Source: Streptomyces iakyrus (GTDB taxonomy: Bacteria; Actinomycetota; Actinomycetes; Streptomycetales; Streptomycetaceae). From it: DNA of 64,000 nt. The notes under the pieces were generated by a model. That model was not told where the DNA came from. It did not search any database and saw nothing but the letters and a program-made list of their open reading frames with translations. This document shows, piece after piece, positions 25,409 to 34,190 of the stretch. A program made the translations under genes and the position numbers. Positions within the stretch are counted from its first letter, which is position 1. Each line of letters starts with the position of its first letter. The stretch is taken from positions 62,001 through 126,000 of the forward strand of contig NZ_JNXI01000014.1 of NCBI RefSeq assembly GCF_000717055.1, given 5' to 3'.

Positions 25409-28400
25409 TCAGAAGAGTGCCTTGTAGCCCTGCCATCCGGTGGCGATCTTCACCCGGCCGGAGAACGAGCCGCTGCCGTTGCCGCTGTTGCGCCACAGGT
25501 TGCCGGAGGTGTCCCGGGAGACGAGGTCCGCCTTCCCGTCACGGGTGATGTCCCCGACGCCGACGACGACGTTGTACGCCGCACCCCAGTCGTCGAACAC
25601 CTTCGTCCGGGATGCGAACTTCCCTGTGCCCGTGCCGTTGTAGCGCCACAGCTCGTTCGAGGCATCCTGCGCCACCAGATCCCCGTGGCCGTCGCCGTTC
25701 AGATCCCCGACCCCGACGATCTTCTTGTAGCTCCGCCAGCCGTCGTACAGCTTCACCCGCGTCGCCAGCTTCCCGTCGCTGGTGCCCTTGTGCAGGTACA
25801 CCGCCCCGGTCGAGGAGTTACGGGTGATCAGATCCGTCCGCCCGTCACCGGTGATGTCCCCCGGCGAGGTCAGCACGCTGTACTGGTTCCAGCCCGTGCC
25901 CAGCGACACGTACGACGTCGACGGCGTGACCGCCTTCCCGCAGCCCGGCCGGTACGCCCGCAGGGAGCCGTCGGCCATCCGCACCAGCACGTCGTTGCAC
26001 CGGTCGCCGTTCACGTCCCCGAACGGGACCGCCCTGACCGATGTCGACCAGCGCGAGCCGCTGGTCTTGCCCGAGAAGACACCCGCACCGGAACCATGCT
26101 GGAAGGTGAGCGAGCCGCTGGAGTTCAGCGTCAGCAGATCCCCGACGCCGTCCGGCACCGAACCGGTACCCGCGTGGTCCCTGGGCGCCGCCGTGATGAC
26201 GCGTGCGGAGGACTCGGCAGTCGTGCTCTCCCAGCCGCTCTTGCGTGCGGTGACGGCCACGGTCACCTTCTTGCCGCGCAGCGAGGCGGGTACCAGGTAC
26301 GTGGAGGCGGTGGCCCCCGAGATCACCTGGCCGTCGGCCTTCCACTGGTAGGTGTACGAGTCCGGGGCCGGCGTCCAGGAACCGGGCGCGGCAGTGAGCT
26401 TGGAGCCGACCCGGGCGGTGCCGGTGACGGCCGGGGCCGTGGTGTTCTTCAGCGGCGCCGGGCTGACCGTGAAGGAGCCACGCGGGTACTCCCAGCCGTT
26501 GTGGGTGATGACGCCGAGGTTCCAGTCGCCCGGGGTGAGTCCGGTCAGGTCCAGAACGGCCGTCAGGGACTTCCGGTCGGCGGCCACCGAAGTGGTGGTG
26601 GACTCGACCGTCTTGCCGGACTTGCCGATCCGTACCTTGTCGTCCTTGTGCAGGGCGGTGCCCGTCACGGTCACCGTGGTCTTGGTGCCGCTGACGCCGC
26701 TGGCCGGAGTGACCGTGCCGACGGTGATCTTCTCGGTGCCGCAGAGCGAGGACGTACAGACGAGTTCCGCCTTGTAGGCGGTCTGCGAGGCCTTCTCGGG
26801 CAGCCCGACGACCAGGATGCTCGGGGTGACCTTCGTCGTGTACGGCTCATTCACCGAGCACTTGTAGCCGGTCGGGATGTACAGCGTGCAGGTGTTGTCC
26901 AGACTGGCGTCGTACAGCGCGGGTACGGCCGTCTGGGTGCGGCCCGCGGTGTCGCCGACCACGAAGTCGAAGCGGTCGCTGTACGCGGTGGGCAGCGCCG
27001 CACAGACCGCGGTGTGCTGCTCGTCCAGGGTGCCGGTGACCGGCCCGTACCCGTAGCTGACGTTCGGAACCTTGGCGCACTCGGTGGCCGGTCCGGCGGG
27101 GGTCGCGATGCGCAGCGCGTCGAACCGGTAGGACTCGGCGGCCTTCAGGTTCGCCGGGACGGTGACGAGGACCTGGTAGCTGGTGGAGCCGGTGACCGCG
27201 CACGCCTTGTTGCGGTACGAGCAGACGGCGTCGCCCTTCGCGTCGTACACCAGGATGTTGGCGGTGCCCAGCGGGTCGCGGACATCGAGGTGCAGGGTGT
27301 CGCCGACGTCGGCGGTGGTCACCTGACGGCAGAGCAGCAGGCCGGGTGCGGCCGGAGTGCCGCCCGTGGACGGGCCGTCCACCGCGGTCGCCGGGTTTGC
27401 CGCGCAGCCCTTGGCGGTGGCGGTGACGTCACGCCGGGCGAGGGTGTACTCGGCGGCGGTGTCGCGGCCGGTGACCAGCACCGTGTGCGCGACGCCCGGG
27501 GCGAGGGCACAGGTGGTCCAGGTGGACAGGGAGGGCCAGACGTCACAGACCCGCTTGCCGTCGGCGTCCAGCACCGAGAACTCGGCGGTGGAGCCACCGG
27601 AGACGGCCCGCAGCTGGAGGTTCTCCATCGCGCTGTGGTCGTCCGCCGGGATGGACAGGCAGTGTGAGAAGACGCCGCCGCCGGTGCCGAACCGGGCCGC
27701 GGCGCCGTCGGCGGTGAAGTCGCCCGCCGGGATGGCCGGGCAGCCGTTCGCCGCGTCGGTGCGGTGCAGGGCGAGGCGGTACGAGCCGGTCGCCGTGTTG
27801 TCGTCGTCGGTGGACACCAGGGCGCGGAACGGGGCGGAGCCGGTCAGCGCGCAGGTGCCCGTGCCGAGGGACTCCCCGTTGCATCGCTGGACGCCGTCGG
27901 CGTCGACGACCACGACCTCCGGCTGGGGAGCAGGACCGCTCAGGGGCGTCAGCGCGGCCATCCGGGCGCCCTCGGGCAGTGGCAGTGTCAGGCAGTCGGT
28001 CTCGCCCGCCGTGGCGAAGGTGCCCTGGTGGGTGCCGAGTTCGACGGGCTCGCAGCCGGCGGTGCCGACGCGGTCGAGGATGAGGGTGGGGTGGTCGGTG
28101 AGGACGGTGTAGTCACCGGCCGGGATGCCGCAGCCGGCGCACACGGTCTTCCCCCCACGGTCGTACACGGGGAGGGAGGAACGGGCCCCGTCCGTCACCT
28201 CGTACACGCTGTACCGTCCCGCCGCCGTGGTGGTGAAGACCTTGCAGCCGGTGGCCGGATCCGCCGTGGTGGGCGCGGAGTTGTACGCGTTCACCGGGAC
28301 ACGCGCACAACCCGCGGGGTCGGACAACCGGCGGATCTTCAGGGTGTACGGGGCGGGGAAACCACGCTCGGCCTGGCTGACGTGCCCCAGCACCCGGTAG

Positions 28401-29176
28401 GGCCCGTCGCCGGGCAGCACACACCCGTCGCTGTCGTCCTCGTTGAAGTGCGGGCAGATATGGGCACCGGTCTCATCGGTGATCCAGTTGACGCTCTCGC
28501 CGTACGTGTCGGTGCCGAAGTCGACCGTGATCCGCTCGCCGGGCTTTCCCGTGAACGGATGGCACACGAGGCCGTACGGAGAGACTGCGGAGCCGGTGAC
28601 CGGGGGCAGGTCCCACGAGGTGCCGGTCTCCTGCGCACAGCCCGCGGTGGCCGCCAGCGGGGTGACGGTCACGGGGATCTCGCGGCTCCCGGTCCCCCAG
28701 CTGGTGTTGGTCAGCTTCAGGGTGAAGGCGCCGGCGCGCGGCAGCGCGCACCAGCCGCTGCCCCACGTGACGTCGTAGCAGTCCAGCTGGGTCTCACCGT
28801 CGAAGACCTCGGCGGTCGTCGCGCTCCTCTGTGTCAACACGCGGTGCAGGCCGGGCTGTTCGGCGGTGAAGGTGAAGCAGGCGCTGCCGTCGGCGGCGAC
28901 CGTCGCCTTGCCCACCGCGGAACCCGGGTCGCCGAAGGGAGCGAGCGGAAGGGTGGCGCAGTCGTCGGCGGCGGTGGCGGCCGGGGCGGACGACGCGGTA
29001 CTGCCGGCCATGGTGGCGGATGTGGTGGCATCGGACGCGGCCGTGGTCATGGTGCCGTCGGACGCCTGTGCCGCGCCGACCGGGAGAAGGGCCGTCAGCA
29101 GGACCGACAGCGTGAGTGTGAACAGGAGCGCGGTGTACGCCGCGGGTCTCTCGCGGACACACAGGCGGTAGGGCAT
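25409..29176 (-). CDS. large secreted multidomain protein with C-terminal FG-GAP/VCBS repeats
   Basis: The 1255-residue product has a signal peptide with cleavage near VGAAQAS. Residues about 70-800 hold roughly seven Cys-containing beta modules of about 100-130 residues with a recurring pattern (C-x-P near the start, VYDRGGKTVC or VLDADGKRVC near the end). An IPT/TIG-like module follows (TPASGVSGTKTTVTVTG), then an Ig-like module (GSWTPAPDSYTYQWKADGQV). The last about 230 residues are FG-GAP/VCBS repeats with calcium-loop motifs such as DLNGDGHGDLVA and DITRDGKADLVS. It is probably an extracellular binding protein; no catalytic domain is seen. Confidence 0.82.
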   Translation of the reverse strand: MPYRLCVRERPAAYTALLFTLTLSVLLTALLPVGAAQASDGTMTTAASDATTSATMAGSTASSAPAATAADDCATLPLAPFGDPGSAVGKATVAADGSACFTFTAEQPGLHRVLTQRSATTAEVFDGETQLDCYDVTWGSGWCALPRAGAFTLKLTNTSWGTGSREIPVTVTPLAATAGCAQETGTSWDLPPVTGSAVSPYGLVCHPFTGKPGERITVDFGTDTYGESVNWITDETGAHICPHFNEDDSDGCVLPGDGPYRVLGHVSQAERGFPAPYTLKIRRLSDPAGCARVPVNAYNSAPTTADPATGCKVFTTTAAGRYSVYEVTDGARSSLPVYDRGGKTVCAGCGIPAGDYTVLTDHPTLILDRVGTAGCEPVELGTHQGTFATAGETDCLTLPLPEGARMAALTPLSGPAPQPEVVVVDADGVQRCNGESLGTGTCALTGSAPFRALVSTDDDNTATGSYRLALHRTDAANGCPAIPAGDFTADGAAARFGTGGGVFSHCLSIPADDHSAMENLQLRAVSGGSTAEFSVLDADGKRVCDVWPSLSTWTTCALAPGVAHTVLVTGRDTAAEYTLARRDVTATAKGCAANPATAVDGPSTGGTPAAPGLLLCRQVTTADVGDTLHLDVRDPLGTANILVYDAKGDAVCSYRNKACAVTGSTSYQVLVTVPANLKAAESYRFDALRIATPAGPATECAKVPNVSYGYGPVTGTLDEQHTAVCAALPTAYSDRFDFVVGDTAGRTQTAVPALYDASLDNTCTLYIPTGYKCSVNEPYTTKVTPSILVVGLPEKASQTAYKAELVCTSSLCGTEKITVGTVTPASGVSGTKTTVTVTGTALHKDDKVRIGKSGKTVESTTTSVAADRKSLTAVLDLTGLTPGDWNLGVITHNGWEYPRGSFTVSPAPLKNTTAPAVTGTARVGSKLTAAPGSWTPAPDSYTYQWKADGQVISGATASTYLVPASLRGKKVTVAVTARKSGWESTTAESSARVITAAPRDHAGTGSVPDGVGDLLTLNSSGSLTFQHGSGAGVFSGKTSGSRWSTSVRAVPFGDVNGDRCNDVLVRMADGSLRAYRPGCGKAVTPSTSYVSLGTGWNQYSVLTSPGDITGDGRTDLITRNSSTGAVYLHKGTSDGKLATRVKLYDGWRSYKKIVGVGDLNGDGHGDLVAQDASNELWRYNGTGTGKFASRTKVFDDWGAAYNVVVGVGDITRDGKADLVSRDTSGNLWRNSGNGSGSFSGRVKIATGWQGYKALF

Positions 29177-30167
29177 TGCGTTCCCCCCAGGACGGCGTCG
29201 AGCGACGCAGGTGATGCCGGGGCCCAGGTGACCGCGGGTCGAGGGCGGCGCACGGCGAAATCAGCGAATGATCGCACAGGTGTGCCTCTTGCGGCATCCG
29301 TTGTCGGGTGTCTCGGAGCGACCCGCCGAACGGGGAACACGACACCGCCGCGAAGAAGAATGCCGACGAACCTTGCGGCACGAATCTGGCACACGGCGAG
29401 CGATCGCTGAGCTGGACGCGGCGCTCCGCCGAGACGGGGCCGCGTCCGCTTGCCAAGCGACGGTGCTCGGGCGGCCGGATGGCCACTGAGCTGCAGGGAT
29501 TCGTCTTGCTGACCGGCATGCGTCCGACCTGACCGAGCACAACGTCCACGCTCCTTTCACTTCTGGCCGTGGGTGAGGGGCTGGCCCGATCCGAGGACTG
29601 CGCCCGGCTGCCCGCTCTGCGCACGCACCTCCGCTCGGCCCGAGCGACCGGCATGTGAACCGGCACCGAAGACCAGAGTGTCGTCGAAGCGTTGCTGGGT
29701 GGTGCAGCCGGAGAGGGCGGCGATCATCACCTTCGACCGACGGGGGACGGGACTTCCGGGCCGTACGCCGACAAGCCGCGTCGACCGCCCGCACTTGGGC
29801 CACGCCACCGCACTGGACTGGAAAATGAACAAACCCCAGGCCACTGACCTGGGGCTTCATCGTGGAGTGGGCTTATGGGCACGCTATGGGCACGGTGTCG
29901 TGGATCGGCTGGATAGGGGTGAGCACGATGTCGATGCCTCGGGTTCGGCCTGCTCTGCTGTCTGCTCCAGCAGGCGCGTCGTGAGAGCACGCACCGGATG
30001 CGTGAGGGGTTCACGCTAAGTGGCTCCGGAAGTCGATTCGAGAGGCGGACGGTCGAGTGCGTGCCGCTGAGTTCCTGGTCCCTTGCCTGCGTGAAGACCG
30101 GCGGCTGTCCCGCAATGGTGGTCATGATCATCGGAGCCGGTGGGCCCGACAGGGCGACGTCGACAGC
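29177..30167. other. gene-free remnant region
   Basis: No credible gene is seen in these 990 bp. Near 29720-29760 the plus strand reads IITFDRR and, one base shifted, GDFRAVR, which recalls the C-terminal TLDRRDFRAV motif of the PIN toxins and may be a third degraded copy. From 29834 on the sequence is a degraded copy of the attachment-site flank described separately. Confidence 0.4.
29834..30020. repeat. degraded duplicate of the tRNA-Gly attachment-site flank
   Basis: A hairpin (29834-29854), the ATGGGCACGCTATGGGCACGG motif and about 130 further bases match 30831-30851 plus about 31012-31160. The intervening tRNA 3' half present at 30860-30905 is missing here, deleted between GTGGAG and TGGGCTTATGGG. 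This copy therefore records an older insertion at the same kind of site. Confidence 0.65.
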
Positions 30168-30610
30168 GTGATCGTCGTCATCGCGGATACGTCCGGTCTC
30201 CTGGCTCTCTCGACTCGACGCATCCGGAGCACGGGGCGGCGAATGAGGCGATCAGGGCGGCCGGTCTCCTGGTCATGTCCCCGCTCCTGCTGGCGGAACT
30301 CGATCACGTGGCCACGCGCGAGCTGGGACGCGAGGCCGCCGTCGGCGCGGTCGACAACCTGCGGCGCTGGATGAGCCGGGGCCGGGTCGTCATGCCCGAG
30401 ATCACGGAGGACCACTTGGGCGCCGCCCAGCCGGTCCGAGTCCGCTACGGCGCGCTGGACCTGGATCTCGCCGACGTGGTGAACGTGGCGCTCGCGGCCG
30501 ACTACGACACCGACGCTATTCTCACCCTCGACCGACGGGACTTCCGTGCCGTGCCGCCCTTGGGCCGCCACAAGGCGTTCCGGGTAGTGCCCGACGACCT
30601 CCCGCTTTGA
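30168..30610 (+). pseudogene. frameshifted PIN domain toxin (VapC paralogue) without antitoxin
   Basis: The GTG at 30168 begins VIVVIADTSGLLAL as in the intact VapC at 24646, then the frame is lost near 30210. From there to the stop the other frame is highly similar to VapC (LLVMSPLLLAELDHVATREL, ADYDTDAILTLDRRDFRAV). No ribbon-helix-helix antitoxin precedes it. A toxin gene that has lost its antitoxin and its frame is as expected of relic modules. Confidence 0.8.
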
Positions 30611-31257
30611 CATGAGGTCCTTTGTGGTCAAGTGCCCGGAGCTGCAGGCGACTTGATCGGACTCGCGGGTGCAAGTGAGCAGGTCGCTCCTGGCCCGGGA
30701 CTGACCCGATGGGGCCCGGGGTTCGCGGAGGTCGACGGTTGCCTCACGCCCGACACCGTCCCGGAGTGGCTCTGCGACGCGGTCGGGAAACCCGACCTCA
30801 GTCCCAAAATGGGTCTAGACAACAAACAAACCCCAGGTCAATGACCTGGGGTTTCATCATGGAGCGGGTGACGAGAATCGAACTCGCGCTCTCAGCTTGG
30901 GAAGCGACGGCGCTTGGGCGGGCTCTAGGTCTCTGACCTGGGCAGATGTCCTCTCCTCGGCGTGTCGTGAGGGTCGGTTCGCACCGCTGTTGACCGTGGT
31001 TGTCCGCTCTTATGGGCACGCTATGGGCACGGCGTCGTGGATCGGCCGGATACTGCGCGAGCACGATGGTCGATACGTCGGGTCCGGCCTGCTCTGCTGA
31101 CTGCTCCAGCAGTTTCGTCGCGAGTGCACACACCGGACGGGTGAGGGGTTCTCGCTGAGGCAGGCGTGGCCCGGCTCCGCCAGTAGGGTCAGGACAGCGG
31201 CCGCTTGCACCGGGTAGTCCTCGGCCCCGTCCAGCATCGGGCCGGATGACGGCAACG
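30611..31257. other. gene-free junction region at the left end of the island
   Basis: No supported gene lies here. It contains a hairpin at 30831-30851 (the former tRNA terminator), the tRNA 3'-half repeat at 30860-30905, the element arm to about 30920, and the 31012-31160 stretch duplicated at 29873. Just before the HAD gene the sequence has no recognisable motif. Confidence 0.5.
30860..30905 (-). repeat. distal attachment site: 46-bp copy of the tRNA-Gly 3' half
   Basis: These 46 bp are identical to the 3' end of tRNA-Gly(CCC) at 43559-43604, from the CCA end through the T arm and up to the anticodon stem, and then diverge. Such a copy is what tyrosine-integrase elements leave at the far side of an insertion. 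It is not a functional tRNA because the 5' half is absent. Confidence 0.85.
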
Positions 31258-31941
31258 TCATTCGGCAACCAGCACGTCTGCAAGTTCCCGCAGGTTCTGC
31301 GCGCTGTACCTGGGCGGGGTCATCGCCCGCGGGTACACCGACGCTCCGCGTTGCAGCCACGCACCGTCCAGTCCGGCTCGCCGTGCTCCGTCGATGTCCC
31401 AAGGATGCACGGCGACCATCATCGCCTGGTCGGGCCGGACGCCCACCCGCTCGACGGCGTAGTGGTAGGCGGCCGGCGCTGGTTTCCAGCAGCGCGGGCC
31501 ACGTACGTCCGACAGGACCTCGAAGCGGTCCAGCACTCCGGCCTTGTCCAACAGTCGCTCGGTCATTGCGACGCTGCCGTTGGTCATCGCCGTCAGGCGA
31601 TACCCTGCCTCACCCAACCTCCGTACGCCGTCCGGCACATCGGGGTGTACGTCCAGGTGGGCGAAGCCGTCGAGAATGTGCTGGGCTGCCGCTTCACCGT
31701 CTCCCGTCCAGCCCTCCAGCCCGGACAGCAGTGCCCGAACTCCATCGTGGGCGATGGACGCGAAGTCCGCATACGCGCCGACGGCTGTCAGCGCGAAGCC
31801 GTCCCGCAGCACCCCGGCGAACCAGGTGGGCAGCAGCTCCCTGGGGGCGCCTATGTCCTCGAAGCGGGCGCTCAGCGGTGTGAGGTCGCTGAGTGTCTCG
31901 TTGACGTCGAAGACGAGGACCTGGGGCCGGTCGGCGGGCAT
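31258..31941 (-). CDS. haloacid dehalogenase type II-like HAD hydrolase
   Basis: The 227-residue product has the HAD nucleophile motif near its N-terminus (VFDVNETLSDL), motif II TAMTNGS and motif III/IV residues in KPAPAAYHYAV and MVAVHPWDIDGARRAG. These match L-2-haloacid dehalogenases (haloacetate dehalogenase), although phosphatase activity cannot be excluded. An AGGAGGAGAG site precedes the ATG. It follows the NB-ARC gene by 57 bp on the same strand, so the two are probably co-transcribed. Confidence 0.85.
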   Translation of the reverse strand: MPADRPQVLVFDVNETLSDLTPLSARFEDIGAPRELLPTWFAGVLRDGFALTAVGAYADFASIAHDGVRALLSGLEGWTGDGEAAAQHILDGFAHLDVHPDVPDGVRRLGEAGYRLTAMTNGSVAMTERLLDKAGVLDRFEVLSDVRGPRCWKPAPAAYHYAVERVGVRPDQAMMVAVHPWDIDGARRAGLDGAWLQRGASVYPRAMTPPRYSAQNLRELADVLVAE

Positions 31942-31957
31942 GCTCTCCTCCTCTTGG

Positions 31958-31980
31958 CGTCCGAACGTCCGAACGTCCGA
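31958..31980. repeat. three tandem copies of CGTCCGAA
   Basis: CGTCCGAACGTCCGAACGTC continues with CGA, giving almost three 8-bp units between the NB-ARC stop and the HAD start. It may be slippage or a regulator site; nothing decides between them. Confidence 0.6.
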
Positions 31981-31998
31981 TGTCGGATGGAAGGCCCA

Positions 31999-33498
31999 TC
32001 AGGCTGCGAGTACCCGCCCTGCGCGCAAGCGCTGCGGCAGCCTGGTCTCTCCGCCGGCTTCGGAGTGCTGCCGAGGCATGGGCAGCCGGAATCCGCGGAT
32101 GGTCCGAGTCTCCAGTCGTACGGCGGCATTGCGACTGCGGCCGTGTTCCAGCAGGCGACCCAGGGCCTCGCGGATACGGCTCGCCGGTTCGTCGATGCAG
32201 ATACGTTCCTCCGCGTAGGCGTGGACGAGGGGGTGGAGTCGGAAGCGGCCGAGGGCGGTGCGCTCGATAAGGTGTGCTGCCGTCAGGGCGGCGAGGTGAT
32301 GCTCGGCCGCGGCGGGCGGTTCGCCCAGGAGTGCGGCGGCCGTGGCGGCGTCGGTCTCCTGCAGCGGCTGGAGGGCCAGCAGGCGCAGTAGCCGTCGCGA
32401 GCCCGTCGGCAGGCTCGCGTCGGAAGCGAACAGTGCACTCCGTACGCCGTCCTCCAGGGCCAAGGTGATCAGGGGCTCGCGGTAATAGTCGCTGAGCGCC
32501 CAGGTGGGGTGGTTCCGCATATGGCGGCCGATAACCGACAGCGCCAGCGGGAGGTGGCCCAGCATGTCCGCGATCTGCTGGACGGCCGTGATGTCCGGGG
32601 CGATGCGGTCGGCTCCCGCCGTTGCCCGCAGCAGTTCGACGCAGTCGTCCGACGCCAGGAGCGGCACCGGCAGACGGGTGGCTCCGCCGAGGCCGGTGAG
32701 TGCGCGCCGACTGGTGATCACAGTGCGGCATCCTGGAGCCCCGGGCACCAGGGGACGCAGCTGTTCCGCATCTGCCGCATCGTCCAGGACGACCAGCGCG
32801 CCGGTTCCCGCCAGCCGTTGGCGGTAGAGAGCCGCGCGTGCGTCGAGGTCGTACGGGATGCGGTCGCCGGTGGCGCCGAGCAGGCGAAGGAAGGTTTCGA
32901 GTACGGCTGCCGGGTCGGCGGGCGGGTCCTGCGGGGCGGAGCCGCGCAGGTTTGCGAACAGGACGGGCGCGCCGGTGCGTTCCTTGGCGAGCAGCTGGTG
33001 TGCGATGTGCACGGCCACTGACGTCTTGCCCACCCCGGGCATGCCCTCCAGCGCCAGCGTCGTGACGTCCTGGTCGCAGGCGAGTAAGACTTCCGCCCGG
33101 GCCAACAGGTCGGTCCTGCCGACGAACACGGAGAGCCCTGCGGGCAGCCGGTCGTAGGCGCTGACCCGTGTGGCGGCCTCGGCCTCGCCGAGCACGGCTC
33201 GAAGCGACTGCCGCCACACGGAGAGGATGGCTTCGTCGGCGCCGACGAGAGCCTGCACCACAGCCAGTAGCAGGTCGGAGTTGGGGCGGCGGCGGCCCAT
33301 CTGGAAGCAGTTGCCGACGGTCGAGCGGGCCGGCCATTCGCCGCGCGGGCGTCCAGCCCGCTGCCAGTCCCGGTGGATGCGCCGCGTGATCTCGGTGATC
33401 GACGGGTTGCCCGCCCACGCTTTCAGCAGTCTCAGTTCCGCGATGAATTCGTCCATTGTTCGGGCTTTTCCCGGATCCAGTACCTGCGGCACGAACAT
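31999..33498 (-). CDS. HTH / NB-ARC domain NTPase, transcriptional-regulator-like
   Basis: From the ATG at 33498 the product is 499 residues. The N-terminal about 95 residues (MDEFIAELRLLKAWAGNPSITEI...WPARSTVGNCF) form a small HTH-like domain often found ahead of NB-ARC modules in Streptomyces. The NTPase follows with Walker A GMPGVGKTSVAVHIA, Walker B LVVLDDAAD, the TVITSRRAL sensor and GHLPLALSVIG. The TPR array common in such proteins is lacking; the C-terminus is a short helical region. A redox or ligand-gated regulator role is inference. The island operator lies 31 bp upstream. Confidence 0.75.
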   Translation of the reverse strand: MFVPQVLDPGKARTMDEFIAELRLLKAWAGNPSITEITRRIHRDWQRAGRPRGEWPARSTVGNCFQMGRRRPNSDLLLAVVQALVGADEAILSVWRQSLRAVLGEAEAATRVSAYDRLPAGLSVFVGRTDLLARAEVLLACDQDVTTLALEGMPGVGKTSVAVHIAHQLLAKERTGAPVLFANLRGSAPQDPPADPAAVLETFLRLLGATGDRIPYDLDARAALYRQRLAGTGALVVLDDAADAEQLRPLVPGAPGCRTVITSRRALTGLGGATRLPVPLLASDDCVELLRATAGADRIAPDITAVQQIADMLGHLPLALSVIGRHMRNHPTWALSDYYREPLITLALEDGVRSALFASDASLPTGSRRLLRLLALQPLQETDAATAAALLGEPPAAAEHHLAALTAAHLIERTALGRFRLHPLVHAYAEERICIDEPASRIREALGRLLEHGRSRNAAVRLETRTIRGFRLPMPRQHSEAGGETRLPQRLRAGRVLAA

Positions 33499-33528
33499 CC
33501 TCCCCCATGGGACACCTGGGCCACGATT

Positions 33529-33552
33529 AACTTGGAACGGACGTTTCAAGTT
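33529..33552. promoter_or_regulatory. TetR operator, copy 1 (head of the redox/transport block)
   Basis: The 24-bp imperfect palindrome has core TTGGAACGGACGTTTCAA and AACTTG/CAAGTT-type ends. The central 20 bp (CTTGGAACGGACGTTTCAAG) are identical to those of the copy at 41963-41986. It sits 31 bp before the NB-ARC gene and about 200 bp before the OsmC gene, so it could control either or both directions. The rest of 33499-33750 shows no gene. Confidence 0.8.
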
Positions 33553-33750
33553 AGCTGTCATGGGGCTGTACCTGTCAACTGGTTTCCATCTGTTGAGCTC
33601 CGGCCACGGAGCGCATCCAGGATCATCCACGATCCGTCCGGAAGCCCGTATTCCGTCCTGATGCTGAGGCCCGTTCCCGCTCACCGGCGCCCCCGGGAAT
33701 CCCGCCCAGTCCCGCGTGCCCCGTTCCAGGACAGGAGTCCGTGCATCGCC

Positions 33751-34162
33751 ATGCCCGAAATCGGTGTGTCCCTACGTCCCGCCGGCGGCAGCGTCGTCGT
33801 GGGTCAGGCCAGAGACCACACGGTCACCATCGACCGGCCCAAGGAGAAGGAGGGTACCGACGCCGGCCCCATGGGCGGTGAGCTGCTGCTTCTGGCTCTC
33901 GGCGGTTGCTTTGTGAGCACCTTCCTCGCGGCGCTGAAGGCCGAGGCCCCGGAGGCCGATGCCTCCGAGATCAGCTTCCAGGTCGACGGAACCCTCGTGA
34001 GCGCGCCGACCCCGCTTCTCCGAGATCACCGTGCAGGTGTCGGCGCCGGCCGCCATCCAGGACCTGATCTCCAAGCCACTGCTCAAGGCCGAGCGGGGCT
34101 GCATCGTCCACAACTCGATCCGTGACGCCGTGACAGTCCGCTTCACCCACGAGTGGCGCTGA
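33751..34162 (+). pseudogene. OsmC family peroxiredoxin with a +1 frameshift
   Basis: The first frame encodes the OsmC N-terminus with the first catalytic cysteine (LLLLALGGCFVSTFLAAL). At the CCCC run 34010-34013 one extra C shifts the frame. In the corrected frame the protein continues RFSEITVQVSAPAAIQDLIS and ends with the second catalytic cysteine (ERGCIVHNSI) and a stop at 34162, a normal 136-residue OsmC. As written the second cysteine is lost and the frame ends at 34125. A homopolymer sequencing error is a real alternative. OsmC proteins reduce organic hydroperoxides using both cysteines. Confidence 0.8.
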
Positions 34163-34190
34163 CTCTTCCCCCACTGAAGGAGACAAGACC

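Noticed and set aside
29261..29860. Minus-strand frame resembling a transposase fragment
   Set aside because: No catalytic motif, terminal repeat or recognisable family segment is present; the composition is that of non-coding high-GC sequence.
30860..30905. Second tRNA-Gly gene
   Set aside because: Only the 3' half is present; the D arm and 5' acceptor strand are missing, so it is an attachment-site copy.
31999..33498. NB-ARC protein as an antiphage defence (Avs/NLR-like) system
   Set aside because: No effector nuclease, protease or membrane-pore domain is fused or adjacent, and the N-terminal HTH-like domain points to regulation.
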